A DNA stretch of 64,000 nt from Bacteroidota bacterium (GTDB lineage: Bacteria > Bacteroidota > Bacteroidia > AKYH767-A > OLB10): the NCBI GenBank assembly GCA_016713445.1, contig JADJPB010000004.1:310001-374000 (forward strand). The letters are read 5' to 3'. The notes beneath the pieces are model-generated. The model was not told the DNA's origin. It ran no database searches and saw nothing but the letters and a program-made list of their open reading frames with translations. Position numbers and translations under genes: made by a program. Positions 18,601 to 27,847 of the stretch are shown here, one piece after another (within the stretch, counting starts at the first letter, position 1; the number at the start of each line of letters is the position of its first letter).

Positions 18601-21600
18601 GGGGCAGAATGTAATCGCTCACCGAATTGATTTTGACAATCCTGATGTTGAAAATATTCAATACTTCAATTCACAAAATAGTACTTGGGTAAATACAGGT
18701 TATCCAGAACTATATGGATGGACTTTTGAAAAAGAAGGTGGAACAGAAGCAATAATTTTAAATTTAGGACCAAACCAATACCAATACAATACATTTGATG
18801 AAGTTAGATTTTACAATGGAACAACTGTAAATTTTGAAACAATGGTACAAATTACTTCCAATGATGAAATTAATGGTAATGGAGGAGTCTTGCCTGTTGG
18901 ATCCACTCCACCATTTTCAATTAGTGAACCATTATTTACAACAAATGAAATTAATATTAGCTTAACTGATCCGCTAATATTACCTGGTTATTCTCTTACA
19001 AGACTAATTTTCAGAGACCCTTCAATACTTACGATTCGTTTAACTGATGATGAAATCTGCAAATTCTCTGAAACTTCTGTACTAGTATCTGGAATGCCAT
19101 TTGGTTCAATTTGTACTTTAACCTGTAGTTCCCCTACTCAAAATTATTCCTTTCAAAGCTCTGATTCGGTTTTTATTCTTAGTGGCTTGATAAATGAAGA
19201 ATATACGATAACTGCAACAGCTGGAACAGCTTCTTCGAATAATCCTGCAACAACATTAACCGTGCACGAACCAATTTCTGTTTCTATTTCTACTGACCCG
19301 ATAACCTTTAATCCATGCAGCACATCAACCGTAACGTTAAGTGCAAATGTAAATATGTCGAGTGGATCACTTGGAAACGACTATAATTATTTATGGGTTC
19401 CAGACAAACATATAATCGCAAGCTCTTCTACTTCGCCAACTCCTTTTAGTAACTTTATTGAAGTTGATTTGACTAGTTTATCGACAGAGACATATCAGGT
19501 TTACGTTTATAATGAAGAATGTTGGGCAAGTAGTGATCCTTTAGTAATTGAACGAAGTCCAATTAATGTAGATATTGGAAAAGATTTTACAACCTGTGCT
19601 ACACAAGGTTTTACATTAAATGCTCAAGTAGTTGGATCCGCTTATTCTGATGTTAATACTTATATCTATAAATTAACTGGAGATAATGCTCCTACAACTA
19701 CTCAAACAACTTCTAGTTTTAACATTTCTGGTTTGAGTGCAGGTTTGCATACATATACAATTGAAGTTTGGCTTGATGATGGAGGTTCAACTTTTTCAGG
19801 ATGTCCAGCTTCAACAGATGATATTACTGTTAATGTTGTTAATTGCTGTAATTGTAATTCAAATGTAGCAGAGCTTTTTCCAATTAACCATGATAACTAT
19901 ACCACTTATGGGCATCCGAACGAAACATATATCGACGAAACTGAATTAATAAATTTAGCGAAATCAAATACTACCTACTTCACAGCAATACCTACTGCAG
20001 GAAGTGGACAAAACAAGAAAGTAATGACGATTACTGGACTCAGCACTTTATATTCAACTTTTTGTATAAACGGAGAACTATGGTTAAGAAGTGTAGTTTT
20101 CGCTCCGAGTCAACTTTTAGAGAAACTGGTATTGCAGAAATGCACCTTAAAACTAGGACCCGATGCAAAAATTAAAATTCGTGGAAAGGTAACATTGGTA
20201 TTAGAAGGATGTATTATTGAAAAATGTGATGGTAGTACGGAGTTATGGGATGGTGTATATGCCGACATAGAAGATGAAGCAACCACAGAACCTGAAATCG
20301 TAATTGATCAATATGGAACACAGCCCACTCAAATTAGAGATGCAAAGAATGCAGTATTAATCAAACATGATTCTCCCTACAAAATACAGCATTGTGATTT
20401 TTTTAATAATTATATAGATATTAAAGTTGAAAGAAGCAAGAAAGTAATTCAGCAAAGCCAGTCCGGAAACAGTTCAACGGATATGTTTACCAACAACTAC
20501 ATCCGATCATGCACCTTCTCTTCTTCAGGCAACACGCTACTTTCTCCTTATACTACCGTTCATAAATTTGCAGGGATATCTCTTAATGATGTTGAACGTA
20601 CAGTTATTGGGGATAGTTCTTTAAATTCCATGGTGAGTGAGAATGTTTTTAGTAATTCCAATTATGGAATTTATTCGATTTCATCTGGCTTTGAAGTTTA
20701 TAATAATATATTTTCGAGTCTCGAGACATATGATCAAAGTCTCCGTTATAATGGTTCAAGTATTTACAGTTATATCGGAAATGATTATTCTGATAGATCC
20801 ATGATTATCGGGAACAAAGATTATTCATTAACATATCCAGTTGTTTCGCATCAAAACCATTTTTATTCGTCTTCTATGGGTATCGTATCGATTGGCGAAA
20901 TGAATTTAAAAGTATTTAATAACGAATTTGGTTCTCCCACTGTTTCTAGCGAAGTACCATCTTCGTATTGTATTTCGACAGTCAATTCATCAATTAAAAA
21001 AGTGTACATTTCACGAGAAAACACATTTAACAATTTCAATGTAGCTGTTCGTGCTATTGGTTTGAATTCTCAGGGCCTCTATCACATAGGAGGCAACTTT
21101 TTTGAAAAAGCAATGCCCAACATTCCTTCCAGTCCTACTGCATTTCAGGGAACAGCCATTTGGGTAGGGAATGCTATCAAATTACCTAGTACTGCTGAGG
21201 TACCTTACCTTAAAATTTTTAATAACCGTATCGGAAATTCAGATATTAGTACGCAAGCACGTATTGGTATTTTCGTTTCTTCAATTGTTGATCCCTTGAT
21301 AGAGTATAACGATATTTATTATCAAATTGATGCTGTTCCTTCCTACCCAACAATTGGAATTTGGACGCAAAATTGTCTGAATCCAAAAGTTATTGATAAC
21401 GAAATTTCGAATAATGAGAGCTATTCGACTCATACAAATCTATTCACGGGTATACGCTCGGATATGAATACGCTGGGTTGTTTTAGTAAAAACCAACTGA
21501 ATTATTTAGGTAATAGCTTCCTTTTTATGGGAGCACACGGACAAATCGGTTTTGCTGAAAACATAATGAACTATTATGACAATGCGCTGTCTTTGATTAG

Positions 21601-22624
21601 TGCAGAGATAGGTGTACAGGGTTTTGCTCATGTGCCAAACAGTATTTATAGAACCGATGACAATGAATTCTACCATACTATTTCGGGAACACAACCGGAC
21701 AGAGTTGTGGGTTCTACATCTAATGGTAGTGGTATTTCATGGTTTTTTAATAATTCCGATAACCAGTTATATAATCCGGATATTAATGGGAATATTCCGG
21801 CAACACTTTTATTGGAACAAGGAGTCACTCCATCTCCAGGCCATCCGCCTATTAATTGCCCTGAAATAACCGATCCTGCTGCCCGCAATCTTGCATTTGG
21901 ATATATCGTAAGAGATTCGGCACGTTATGATGAAACTTATTCACCTTATCTAAGCTATCATGCAAAAAGGGGTATGTATGATATTTTAGTACGTGAACCT
22001 AACCTCATTGAATTGGACGATTCAACTGATGTGTATTTTGAAAATTTTTATGGAGAAATGAGCGAAAGCAACTTGGCAAAATTTGATAGTGTGCGCCAAT
22101 TTGTAGAACAAGGTAATCTCACAGCGGCTATTGCGCTTTTGTCAGCTATTGATGATACCAATGCAGTAGAGGAGTATTGTAAGATGATTTTTGAAATAGG
22201 AATCAATAAACTGAACACTGATTCTGTATTGACAGCGGGAGACAGTTCAATTTTTTACGAAATAGGTAAACTGCATGCTTTAACAACAGGTGAGGCCGCA
22301 TTTATGTCGAGGAATATGCTTTTTTATGAAGTACACGATGAAGAATTGGGTGGAAGTTCAAGAATAGCACAGGTAAGAAAAGAAGAGGAAATGAAATTGA
22401 AAGTTGACATATATCCTGTTCCAGTACTTGATAAACTTTATTTTGAGTACAAACATAGTTTGCCTGACGCTATAGAGATTTTTGATATTCAGCAGCGATT
22501 TATTTTAAAATCTGAAAAAATTTATCAGATAGATGTCTCATCGCTTTCACCAGGTTGTTTTATAGTTCGCTTTATACAGAATAATAAGGCAGTAGCAATT
22601 AAAAAAATGATCAAATTAAAATGA
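15602..22624 (+). CDS. Giant T9SS type A protein with clan-A glycosidase-like domain
   Basis: A 2340-aa reading frame; the true protein probably starts at ATG 15483 with a signal peptide now out of frame. Layout: strand-rich adhesin-like region (about 8-450), a GxVFPVGDEGQWNP block common in T9SS proteins (about 450-590), then a TIM-barrel-like region (about 600-1130) with LNGGTFGNYWDWRTGW, YIELGNE (E761, candidate acid/base) and WLTEYN (E903, candidate nucleophile), resembling clan GH-A families such as GH39/GH79. Ig-like Cys-containing modules follow (about 1140-1420), then a right-handed parallel beta-helix (about 1500-2090), a helical stretch, and a C-terminal type A sorting domain (IYPVPVLDKLYFEY...; about 2260-2340). 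It is probably surface-attached or secreted. The stop overlaps the next gene's start (ATGA). Substrate unknown. Confidence 0.8.
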   Translation: MTSIANAGNYTWNGATNTDWSNSSNWSPAGVPSTNDTVTLSNGGVNSILLDGNRTITRLVISANIIDLNTYELHVSGRSSLNGGAINNGNLKIRGTYAYFQGTNFNCTLDVIAGQIKFSGGTFDQTGSFEQNGSASGYGLGGCTFNADVTIKNTGTVYLRMGQDDGDTFNGKLYLYSSGGYAVQMAYGDTSYFNDTIYINSTGSGGINFANGTYGAAQLGDSACLITGSSGITSGTIQFKNIDQSATSSNSITASGSVLFNVYSNSFLGKVNFTAPNLVVKATTFGDSTSLTKTGHTLNNTWDGANVYNGVVTITNGNTSTAYVKLASQNADTYNKDVYFNAGTGVIQAANAGTNIYNGNVSVNGNNVTFNTSGGTLKFAGEQNQEFGGGTNTLTFNKLIVDKAGGSVTLNQPITIDSLLQLTSGIIYTDTIITLKATATTTGASNTSFVDGAVKKIGNTAFVFPVGDEGQWNPIEITAPSQISDAYIAKNYLKPQTYGNTKDTTIHQLNTCSYWTLTRPTGTSKVYVKLFWDSLRCGLYDTSGVVVSSWNGTKWEDLGNGGLNGNVLSGEIISDTTSNSYIAYTWAYRTSSNLIIPITTSPVLNLGAGLGSWNHPISEDYFGYNGANILDAGQYFSDLASDPNNFNLPVLKNKNISTIRLNGGTFGNYWDWRTGWFIPEDNLPNDWYYTRISHKKEFPIPDPGDPFVNDMSLFKISNDIVGARPIFQLNSFTSSFNYEIASLYRAGELNLPVRYIELGNEFYLGDEQFKERFPSSLDYINYATEFTNSLKQIAPFSNTQVAVVGASTPNGIPGRRALWLDVVLENINKYPSNRPDAITIHEYYSSSLKEPISTTPFNFSNIGRMLQKPFSMRDELIADELNDIASVNLKLSLNPTIEVWLTEYNLDESIGKNIGTWAHGLFNAIQTLTYLESPLITHINSHAMTSNAVFGNIFENEIGFTSMTSGQLPANISDPTTFVTNTYGFTASGAALNEIALALKGQNVIAHRIDFDNPDVENIQYFNSQNSTWVNTGYPELYGWTFEKEGGTEAIILNLGPNQYQYNTFDEVRFYNGTTVNFETMVQITSNDEINGNGGVLPVGSTPPFSISEPLFTTNEINISLTDPLILPGYSLTRLIFRDPSILTIRLTDDEICKFSETSVLVSGMPFGSICTLTCSSPTQNYSFQSSDSVFILSGLINEEYTITATAGTASSNNPATTLTVHEPISVSISTDPITFNPCSTSTVTLSANVNMSSGSLGNDYNYLWVPDKHIIASSSTSPTPFSNFIEVDLTSLSTETYQVYVYNEECWASSDPLVIERSPINVDIGKDFTTCATQGFTLNAQVVGSAYSDVNTYIYKLTGDNAPTTTQTTSSFNISGLSAGLHTYTIEVWLDDGGSTFSGCPASTDDITVNVVNCCNCNSNVAELFPINHDNYTTYGHPNETYIDETELINLAKSNTTYFTAIPTAGSGQNKKVMTITGLSTLYSTFCINGELWLRSVVFAPSQLLEKLVLQKCTLKLGPDAKIKIRGKVTLVLEGCIIEKCDGSTELWDGVYADIEDEATTEPEIVIDQYGTQPTQIRDAKNAVLIKHDSPYKIQHCDFFNNYIDIKVERSKKVIQQSQSGNSSTDMFTNNYIRSCTFSSSGNTLLSPYTTVHKFAGISLNDVERTVIGDSSLNSMVSENVFSNSNYGIYSISSGFEVYNNIFSSLETYDQSLRYNGSSIYSYIGNDYSDRSMIIGNKDYSLTYPVVSHQNHFYSSSMGIVSIGEMNLKVFNNEFGSPTVSSEVPSSYCISTVNSSIKKVYISRENTFNNFNVAVRAIGLNSQGLYHIGGNFFEKAMPNIPSSPTAFQGTAIWVGNAIKLPSTAEVPYLKIFNNRIGNSDISTQARIGIFVSSIVDPLIEYNDIYYQIDAVPSYPTIGIWTQNCLNPKVIDNEISNNESYSTHTNLFTGIRSDMNTLGCFSKNQLNYLGNSFLFMGAHGQIGFAENIMNYYDNALSLISAEIGVQGFAHVPNSIYRTDDNEFYHTISGTQPDRVVGSTSNGSGISWFFNNSDNQLYNPDINGNIPATLLLEQGVTPSPGHPPINCPEITDPAARNLAFGYIVRDSARYDETYSPYLSYHAKRGMYDILVREPNLIELDDSTDVYFENFYGEMSESNLAKFDSVRQFVEQGNLTAAIALLSAIDDTNAVEEYCKMIFEIGINKLNTDSVLTAGDSSIFYEIGKLHALTTGEAAFMSRNMLFYEVHDEELGGSSRIAQVRKEEEMKLKVDIYPVPVLDKLYFEYKHSLPDAIEIFDIQQRFILKSEKIYQIDVSSLSPGCFIVRFIQNNKAVAIKKMIKLK

Positions 22625-24159
22625 CAAGGCTAAAACGCACATTCGATATGGTACTATTGGCTATTTCTATAATTGCTGTTAGCAATGAGGGGGTATTCAC
22701 AATTCAATAATAACCTTTGGGTGTTTGGTGATAGTGCAGGTATCAATTGGATTAATCCCAATAATCCCACAGTTTTTAAATCAAAAGTTCGTGGACGAGG
22801 ATCATGTGCATCACTAGCCGATTCAAATGGAGTTTTAATTTACAGTCATTCCAATTATACAACCTCATTATTGAATCAATCAAGAACTTATAATAAATAT
22901 AGCGAAGTCATTCCTGGAAGTGATAGTTTGTATGTCGAAGGATGGTATCATGAAATGCTATTGTTACCTCACCCTGGTAATGATTCGTTAGTTTATTTAT
23001 TTACAATTGGAGTAAATACATTCGATGGATTATATTATACGCTCATTAATTACAAAGCGAACAATGATTCCGGAATTGTTATTCAAAAAAATGTTCCACT
23101 TCAAAATGTACCAGCATTTGATGGATTAATAGCCGTTAAACACGGGAATGGAAGGGACTGGTGGGTGCTGTTTAAAAAATGGGATGGAGTAGGTCAAATT
23201 GGGAATAATATTACTTATGTATATTTAGTTAATCCAAACGGAATATCCTTATACTCCTCGCAAAGTTTGGGTTCAAATAATTCAACTAATTTAGGACAGC
23301 TTTGTTTTAATGTATTGTCAAACAAAATAGTAGCAGTAAATTTACGAGGGCTAATATCAATTTATGATTTTAATCGTTGTACAGGTCAGCTTTCACAGCC
23401 GATAACCATCGAAGCGGAACGATCAAGCTCCCTTATCCATACTATTTTTCTGCCGCCTTTTCCCAGGATGATACCAAGTTTTATGTTGTAAGTGAATCAC
23501 CCATTAATCAGCCGGGAGAAAATGACACCTTGTTTCAATTTGATTTAACTGCCTCCAATATTGCAGCCAGTAAGCAAGTGATAGCAGTAATGTCAAGTTA
23601 TGAAGCTTCAATGGCCAATATGAATCTGGCACCGGATAATAAAATATATATTACAACCGGTGATGAAATAGCCAGTATCCCCTATCCTGATTCATTATTT
23701 ACTACCATTAATAACAACCTAAGCGTAATTAATTATCCGGATTCACTCGGAATAGCATGCAATTTCCAACCCTTCAGTTTTAATTTGGGAACTGGAAGAA
23801 CCTACTTCGGCCTCCCCAACAATCCCGATTATGAACTCGGCGCATGGGTGGGCTCGCCGTGCGATACACTAACGGTAGGCCAAGCCGAAAATGATGAAAA
23901 GAATGATGTTTTCTTCCAAGCTTGGTACAATTCCGAGTGGAATATGATTCATGTGAATGCGTCGAAGTTAAAAGGGAAGAGCGGGGTGTTAAGGTTGTTT
24001 GATGTGGAGGGGAGAGTGGTTTATGAGAGGAAAATGGATGTTATAGCTGGAGGGTATTTTACGGGTGAAATTGCGATGAATGATGTTGCAGCTGGGGTAT
24101 ATATAGTTTCTCTTAAGACTGAGCAGGATAAAGTGCAAGGGAAGGTATTGAAATACTAG
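22621..24159 (+). CDS. T9SS type A sorting domain protein (frame broken twice)
   Basis: After repair about 512 aa. ATG 22621 overlaps the preceding stop (ATGA) and begins a signal peptide (MTRLKRTFDMVLLAISIIAV). The frame shifts at the five-G run 22689-22693 (four would read NEGYSQFNNNLWVFGDSAG) and again at CCC 23430-23432 (one more C reads SSPYPYYFSAAFSQDD). The body resembles a beta-propeller built from repeated WxF/FxD strands, a pattern seen in Bacteroidota surface proteins that begin NNLWVFGDSAGINW. The C-terminus (IHVNASKLKGKSGVLRLFD to GVYIVSLKT) is a T9SS sorting domain. Probably co-translated with the giant protein upstream. Confidence 0.8.
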
Positions 24160-24172
24160 TTCAATTAGTGTT

Positions 24173-24273
24173 TATAGTTTTAACACTAGAGGCACTAAGG
24201 TCAATATAGTGCACAAGAGATTTTACTTTAGTGTTCTCTTGTGATCTCAAGTGCCTCTAGTGTTGAAACTATA
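24173..24273. terminator. Long inverted repeat, probable bidirectional terminator
   Basis: A 24-nt left arm (24173-24196) pairs with 24250-24273 with one G-T pair, and an inner 9-bp perfect stem (24212-24220 with 24235-24243) lies inside. It fills the gap between two convergent genes. The inner 25 nt (24211-24235) recur, 23/25 identical, at 14713-14737. Confidence 0.7.
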
Positions 24274-24276
24274 AAT

Positions 24277-25368
24277 TTATTCACTTACGAAATTTTTAAT
24301 TTTGTCGAATTTAGATTTCAATAGATGATGTTCTTTTATGTTGACTGGATGTTCTTTGATTTGTTTTTGAAGATATTGAATTCGCTCTTTGGAAACGGGA
24401 TGCGAACTCATCCATTCGGGGATATCGATATCATGTTCTTTTTCCAGCATCTTAAAAAGATCTATCATGCCTTGAGGGTTAATGTTGTGGTTGCGCAATA
24501 AGGCAAGTCCACTGATGTCGGCTTCTTTTTCGAATTTGCGCGAATAACTTAAGGTGTGAAACTGATGCGCATTGTCGATGAAAACCGTCATCAATCCATT
24601 TACATCGTTGAGGACAAGCGTCAGTAATAAATAGCCCGATACATTTCGACTTAATAGTCGCATGCCGTGCCGATGTTCTACGTGCGATATTTCGTGAGAG
24701 AGTACGCCGGCTAATTCTTCAAAGCGATTCATTTTTTTTAGAATTCCGGTATTGATGATGATGCTGCCATCGGGCAAAGCAAATGCATTTACCAAATCAT
24801 CATTCATAACGGTGATGTGGTACCGTGCATCAATTTCTGGAGCCATGGTTCGCATGAATAAATTCAACTCAACAGTTAAGGCCGAGTCAGCGTCATCATT
24901 AAAGTTCGGACTTTCACTCACCGTTTGACCTAGTTGATCATCTACACTACGTGGAATTAAATCCACAGCTTTCTCAGCGAGAAACGGAATGAAGTAGAAA
25001 TAAGTGGCTGCGCAAAATGCAAGAATGCCTGCAGCTAATGCAAGATGTACTGCAATTCCTGCATGTAAAATTTTGTAATACCAGTTTTCATAAGCCCCGG
25101 ATTTATTAAATTGAAAATAAGCATGAATAAAAGCAGGATCATTGATCTCAACGATCCTGCTGCTTTGAGAGTTTATCGATAAAACCAAGTATAATTTTTC
25201 ACGTCGCTTTATGGTCAGTTCCGAAAAAGGTATTTGCAATACGCCTTCTTCCTCTATCGTTAAAATCAGTCCTGTAAGCTTATCGTTAAAGGTACACTCC
25301 CCCTTAAATGGTTTTGCAATAACACCATTGTAGTAACGAACATCAGCAACGATTCCGGGCTTGAACAT
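24277..25368 (-). CDS. M48 family zinc metallopeptidase
   Basis: 363 aa. The catalytic motif HEISH is at 225-229 and the third ligand in EKEAD at 280-284, so the enzyme looks active. The N-terminal 90 residues form a small strand-rich domain, then one membrane segment (about 102-128) anchors the protein, placing the peptidase domain probably in the periplasm. The M48 family includes HtpX, BepA and Oma1, acting in membrane or envelope protein quality control. It starts 8 nt after the DUF898 gene, with which it probably forms an operon; the DUF898-M48 pairing recurs in other bacteria. Confidence 0.9.
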   Translation of the reverse strand: MFKPGIVADVRYYNGVIAKPFKGECTFNDKLTGLILTIEEEGVLQIPFSELTIKRREKLYLVLSINSQSSRIVEINDPAFIHAYFQFNKSGAYENWYYKILHAGIAVHLALAAGILAFCAATYFYFIPFLAEKAVDLIPRSVDDQLGQTVSESPNFNDDADSALTVELNLFMRTMAPEIDARYHITVMNDDLVNAFALPDGSIIINTGILKKMNRFEELAGVLSHEISHVEHRHGMRLLSRNVSGYLLLTLVLNDVNGLMTVFIDNAHQFHTLSYSRKFEKEADISGLALLRNHNINPQGMIDLFKMLEKEHDIDIPEWMSSHPVSKERIQYLQKQIKEHPVNIKEHHLLKSKFDKIKNFVSE

Positions 25369-25376
25369 GTCGACGA

Positions 25377-26354
25377 TTAAATCACGAATCCAAGGTCAAG
25401 CATGTCCGACATATCCTCTCCAGTGGCATCGGTGTATTCTTTTTCAGTTTGTACCAATTGGTCGGTGTCTATATTTCCAACGATTTCTATTTTAGAGAAG
25501 ATAAACTTTAGTGTACGAGTCAATATCCAAGGATATCCAATTCCTAAGGTGAAAATCATGATCAATAAATTCACGATGATCAATCCAAAAAAATCGCCAC
25601 CGGATGCAGTCGACTTCAATCGAATCTTACCCTCTTTATGATGTAAAGTTAAGTTGTTGATGTAGTAATTAAATAAATCTTTCTGCCACCAAAACATATA
25701 AATACCCAATGTGATTAGGGTCAAAAAGTATCCTTTTAAATTCAGCACAAAATACTCTCCGCCACGTCCACTGTATTTAAATTCAGCACTGCCGAAGCGG
25801 ATGTTGCTTAAGACGTAATTTCGTAAATTGATCGCCATCCACGAACCGTAAATTCCCAAAGAAATGATGGTGAAGAATAGTTCTTTGAAGAACAGTATCG
25901 TAAATTCTTTTCTGTCTCCTCTGTACCCAAAACGAATTCCTCTCCAGCTTGTTCTCGACATTCTGTATTTGTAACTTCCGTGAATTATAATGGGTAAAAT
26001 GATCATAAAGCCTCCTATATACCAGATAAAACCAAGGATAGGCATTTGCATAACCATTGCAGCGATAAATCCGCCAATAATAAGAGCAAATATGATTAAA
26101 GCTTTAATAAATCCTTTGAACATTTCTGCTCCGGTTCCATGAAATTCAAATCTGCTTTCATCAAATGAAGTAGCACCGTACAAGTATTGTAATTCTTTTG
26201 CTTTTGCCCAGGGGTAATATAAACCCAATGTAAAAATTTTTAAAATAATGTTGACGATTGCAATACCAAAATAAGCCCCGCCGGTGCCAACAAAGGAAAA
26301 AGGATACACCTTTTCGGGGTTAGCATGAAGTGATTTGTGTTCGATGATTTCCAT
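25377..26354 (-). CDS. DUF898 (YjgN-like) membrane protein
   Basis: 325 aa. An internal repeat is visible: FSFVGTGGAYFGIAIVNIILKIFTLGLYYPWAKAKE near the start, and similar blocks near the middle (YSGRGGEYFVLNLKGYFLTLITLGIYMFWWQK) and end (ASGGDFFGLIIVNLLIMIFTLGIGYPW). Each combines a GG-containing strand motif, a hydrophobic segment and TLGxYxxW, as in the YjgN/DUF898 family. Polytopic inner-membrane protein, function unknown. First gene of a two-gene unit with the M48 peptidase. Confidence 0.85.
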   Translation of the reverse strand: MEIIEHKSLHANPEKVYPFSFVGTGGAYFGIAIVNIILKIFTLGLYYPWAKAKELQYLYGATSFDESRFEFHGTGAEMFKGFIKALIIFALIIGGFIAAMVMQMPILGFIWYIGGFMIILPIIIHGSYKYRMSRTSWRGIRFGYRGDRKEFTILFFKELFFTIISLGIYGSWMAINLRNYVLSNIRFGSAEFKYSGRGGEYFVLNLKGYFLTLITLGIYMFWWQKDLFNYYINNLTLHHKEGKIRLKSTASGGDFFGLIIVNLLIMIFTLGIGYPWILTRTLKFIFSKIEIVGNIDTDQLVQTEKEYTDATGEDMSDMLDLGFVI

Positions 26355-26473
26355 AGTTTGAAAGATTAGATTAGTGGAACTAAAATAGTCTTTTTTTGGA
26401 AACCGTGCGAAACCTACTTTTTTATCAGAAAAACCAATGCTCAGACATCCACTTATGAATTATTATTGATCAT

Positions 26474-27700
26474 TTAATAGAGGCTTCGGGTTCGAATGGT
26501 GTTTTTCACCTTTTTTAGTTCAGTCATCACCTTAGGCCCCGATTTTTTATCAATATCCAGCACCACATAACCAATTTCCTCATTGGTTTTTAAATACTGC
26601 CCAATGATATTCACTTTCATCTTGGAGAGTACACCGTTAATTTGTGAAAGTACTCCAGGTACATTCGAATGAATGTGTAAGATGCGATGCGCATTATTCA
26701 TCACCGGCAAACTGATTTCAGGAATGGTTAAAGAGCCGGAACTACTTCCATTTTCAATGAATGAAATTAATTTATCGGCAACATCAAGTCCAATTGCTTC
26801 CTGTGCTTCCACCGTGCTTCCTCCGATATGCGGAGTGAGGATAACATTTTTTAACCCTTGCAATGGCGAAGCAAAAACATCTTTGTTATCCTTAGGTTCT
26901 TCAGGAAATACATCGACTGCTAATCCTCCTAATTGTCGTTTTTCGATCGCTTCTTTTACTGCCCATACATCCATCACATCACCCCGACTTAAATTAAGCA
27001 ATACAGCACCGGGCTTCATTTTTTTCAATCGTGTCGCGTTAGTTAACTTTTTGGTTCCTTCTGTCCCCGGCACATGCAAGGTGATAATGTCCGATTTTTT
27101 AAGAAGGTCGTCCAATGAGTTACTCGATTTTGCATTTCCTAAACTTAGCTTGGAGGTAACATCATAAAACATCACTTTCATCCCCAATGCTTCTGCCATC
27201 ACCGATACTTGCGAACCGATATGACCGTATCCTACAATACCTAATGTTTTCCCTCTTACTTCAAAACAGTCTTTGCTTTCTTTCAACCACAATCCCTGAT
27301 GGGCGCCTTCGCTTTTTTCAAAGACACGACGCATCAACATAATGCTTAACCCGAGCACAAGTTCAGCAACCGAGCGCGTATTTGAAAATGGAGAATTAAA
27401 AACAGCAACCCCTTGTTGACGTGCTAAATTCATCTTGATTTGATTGGTACCAATACAAAAGGCACCAATAGCAATTAATTTTTCTGCTTTTTTTAATACG
27501 GCTTCTGTAATTTGAGTTTTGGAACGAATACCCAAAATATGAACCTTACCAATTTTTTCTAAAAGCTCTTTCTCGCTAATAGATCCTTTGATAGATTCTA
27601 TATCAGTATACCCTGCTTTATTCAAAAGATCGATGGCAGCCGGATGTATACTTTCTAATAAAAGGATCTTGAGTTTCTCTTTCGGGTAGGATGTTTGCAT
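26474..27700 (-). CDS. serA: Phosphoglycerate dehydrogenase
   Basis: 408 aa; oxidises 3-phosphoglycerate in the first step of serine synthesis. The Rossmann motif GIVGYGHIGSQV is near residue 160, the active-site region has LNLSRGDVMD and later LTPHIGGSTVEAQ with the catalytic His, and a C-terminal ACT domain (about 335-408, HSNVPGVLSQINGVLSKMKVNIIGQYL) is of the serine-feedback type. It is the short SerA form, like E. coli. Single gene, diverging from fbp. Confidence 0.93.
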   Translation of the reverse strand: MQTSYPKEKLKILLLESIHPAAIDLLNKAGYTDIESIKGSISEKELLEKIGKVHILGIRSKTQITEAVLKKAEKLIAIGAFCIGTNQIKMNLARQQGVAVFNSPFSNTRSVAELVLGLSIMLMRRVFEKSEGAHQGLWLKESKDCFEVRGKTLGIVGYGHIGSQVSVMAEALGMKVMFYDVTSKLSLGNAKSSNSLDDLLKKSDIITLHVPGTEGTKKLTNATRLKKMKPGAVLLNLSRGDVMDVWAVKEAIEKRQLGGLAVDVFPEEPKDNKDVFASPLQGLKNVILTPHIGGSTVEAQEAIGLDVADKLISFIENGSSSGSLTIPEISLPVMNNAHRILHIHSNVPGVLSQINGVLSKMKVNIIGQYLKTNEEIGYVVLDIDKKSGPKVMTELKKVKNTIRTRSLY

Positions 27701-27814
27701 TTTACAAGGTTAATGCATCTTCCTAAAACCTGGCGAAGGAAAGGGTATAAATTTTAAACATCTATAAGTTAGTGAAAAGCCTTTCCAGATGAAACTTTAG
27801 AGGAAAGCATTGAG

Positions 27815-27822
27815 TATATTTG
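27815..27822 (+). promoter_or_regulatory. Candidate -7 box of fbp
   Basis: TATATTTG, 25 nt before the ATG; no TTG at the expected -33 distance. Confidence 0.38.
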
Positions 27823-27847
27823 TTTCGCCCAATCAAAACATATCCTT

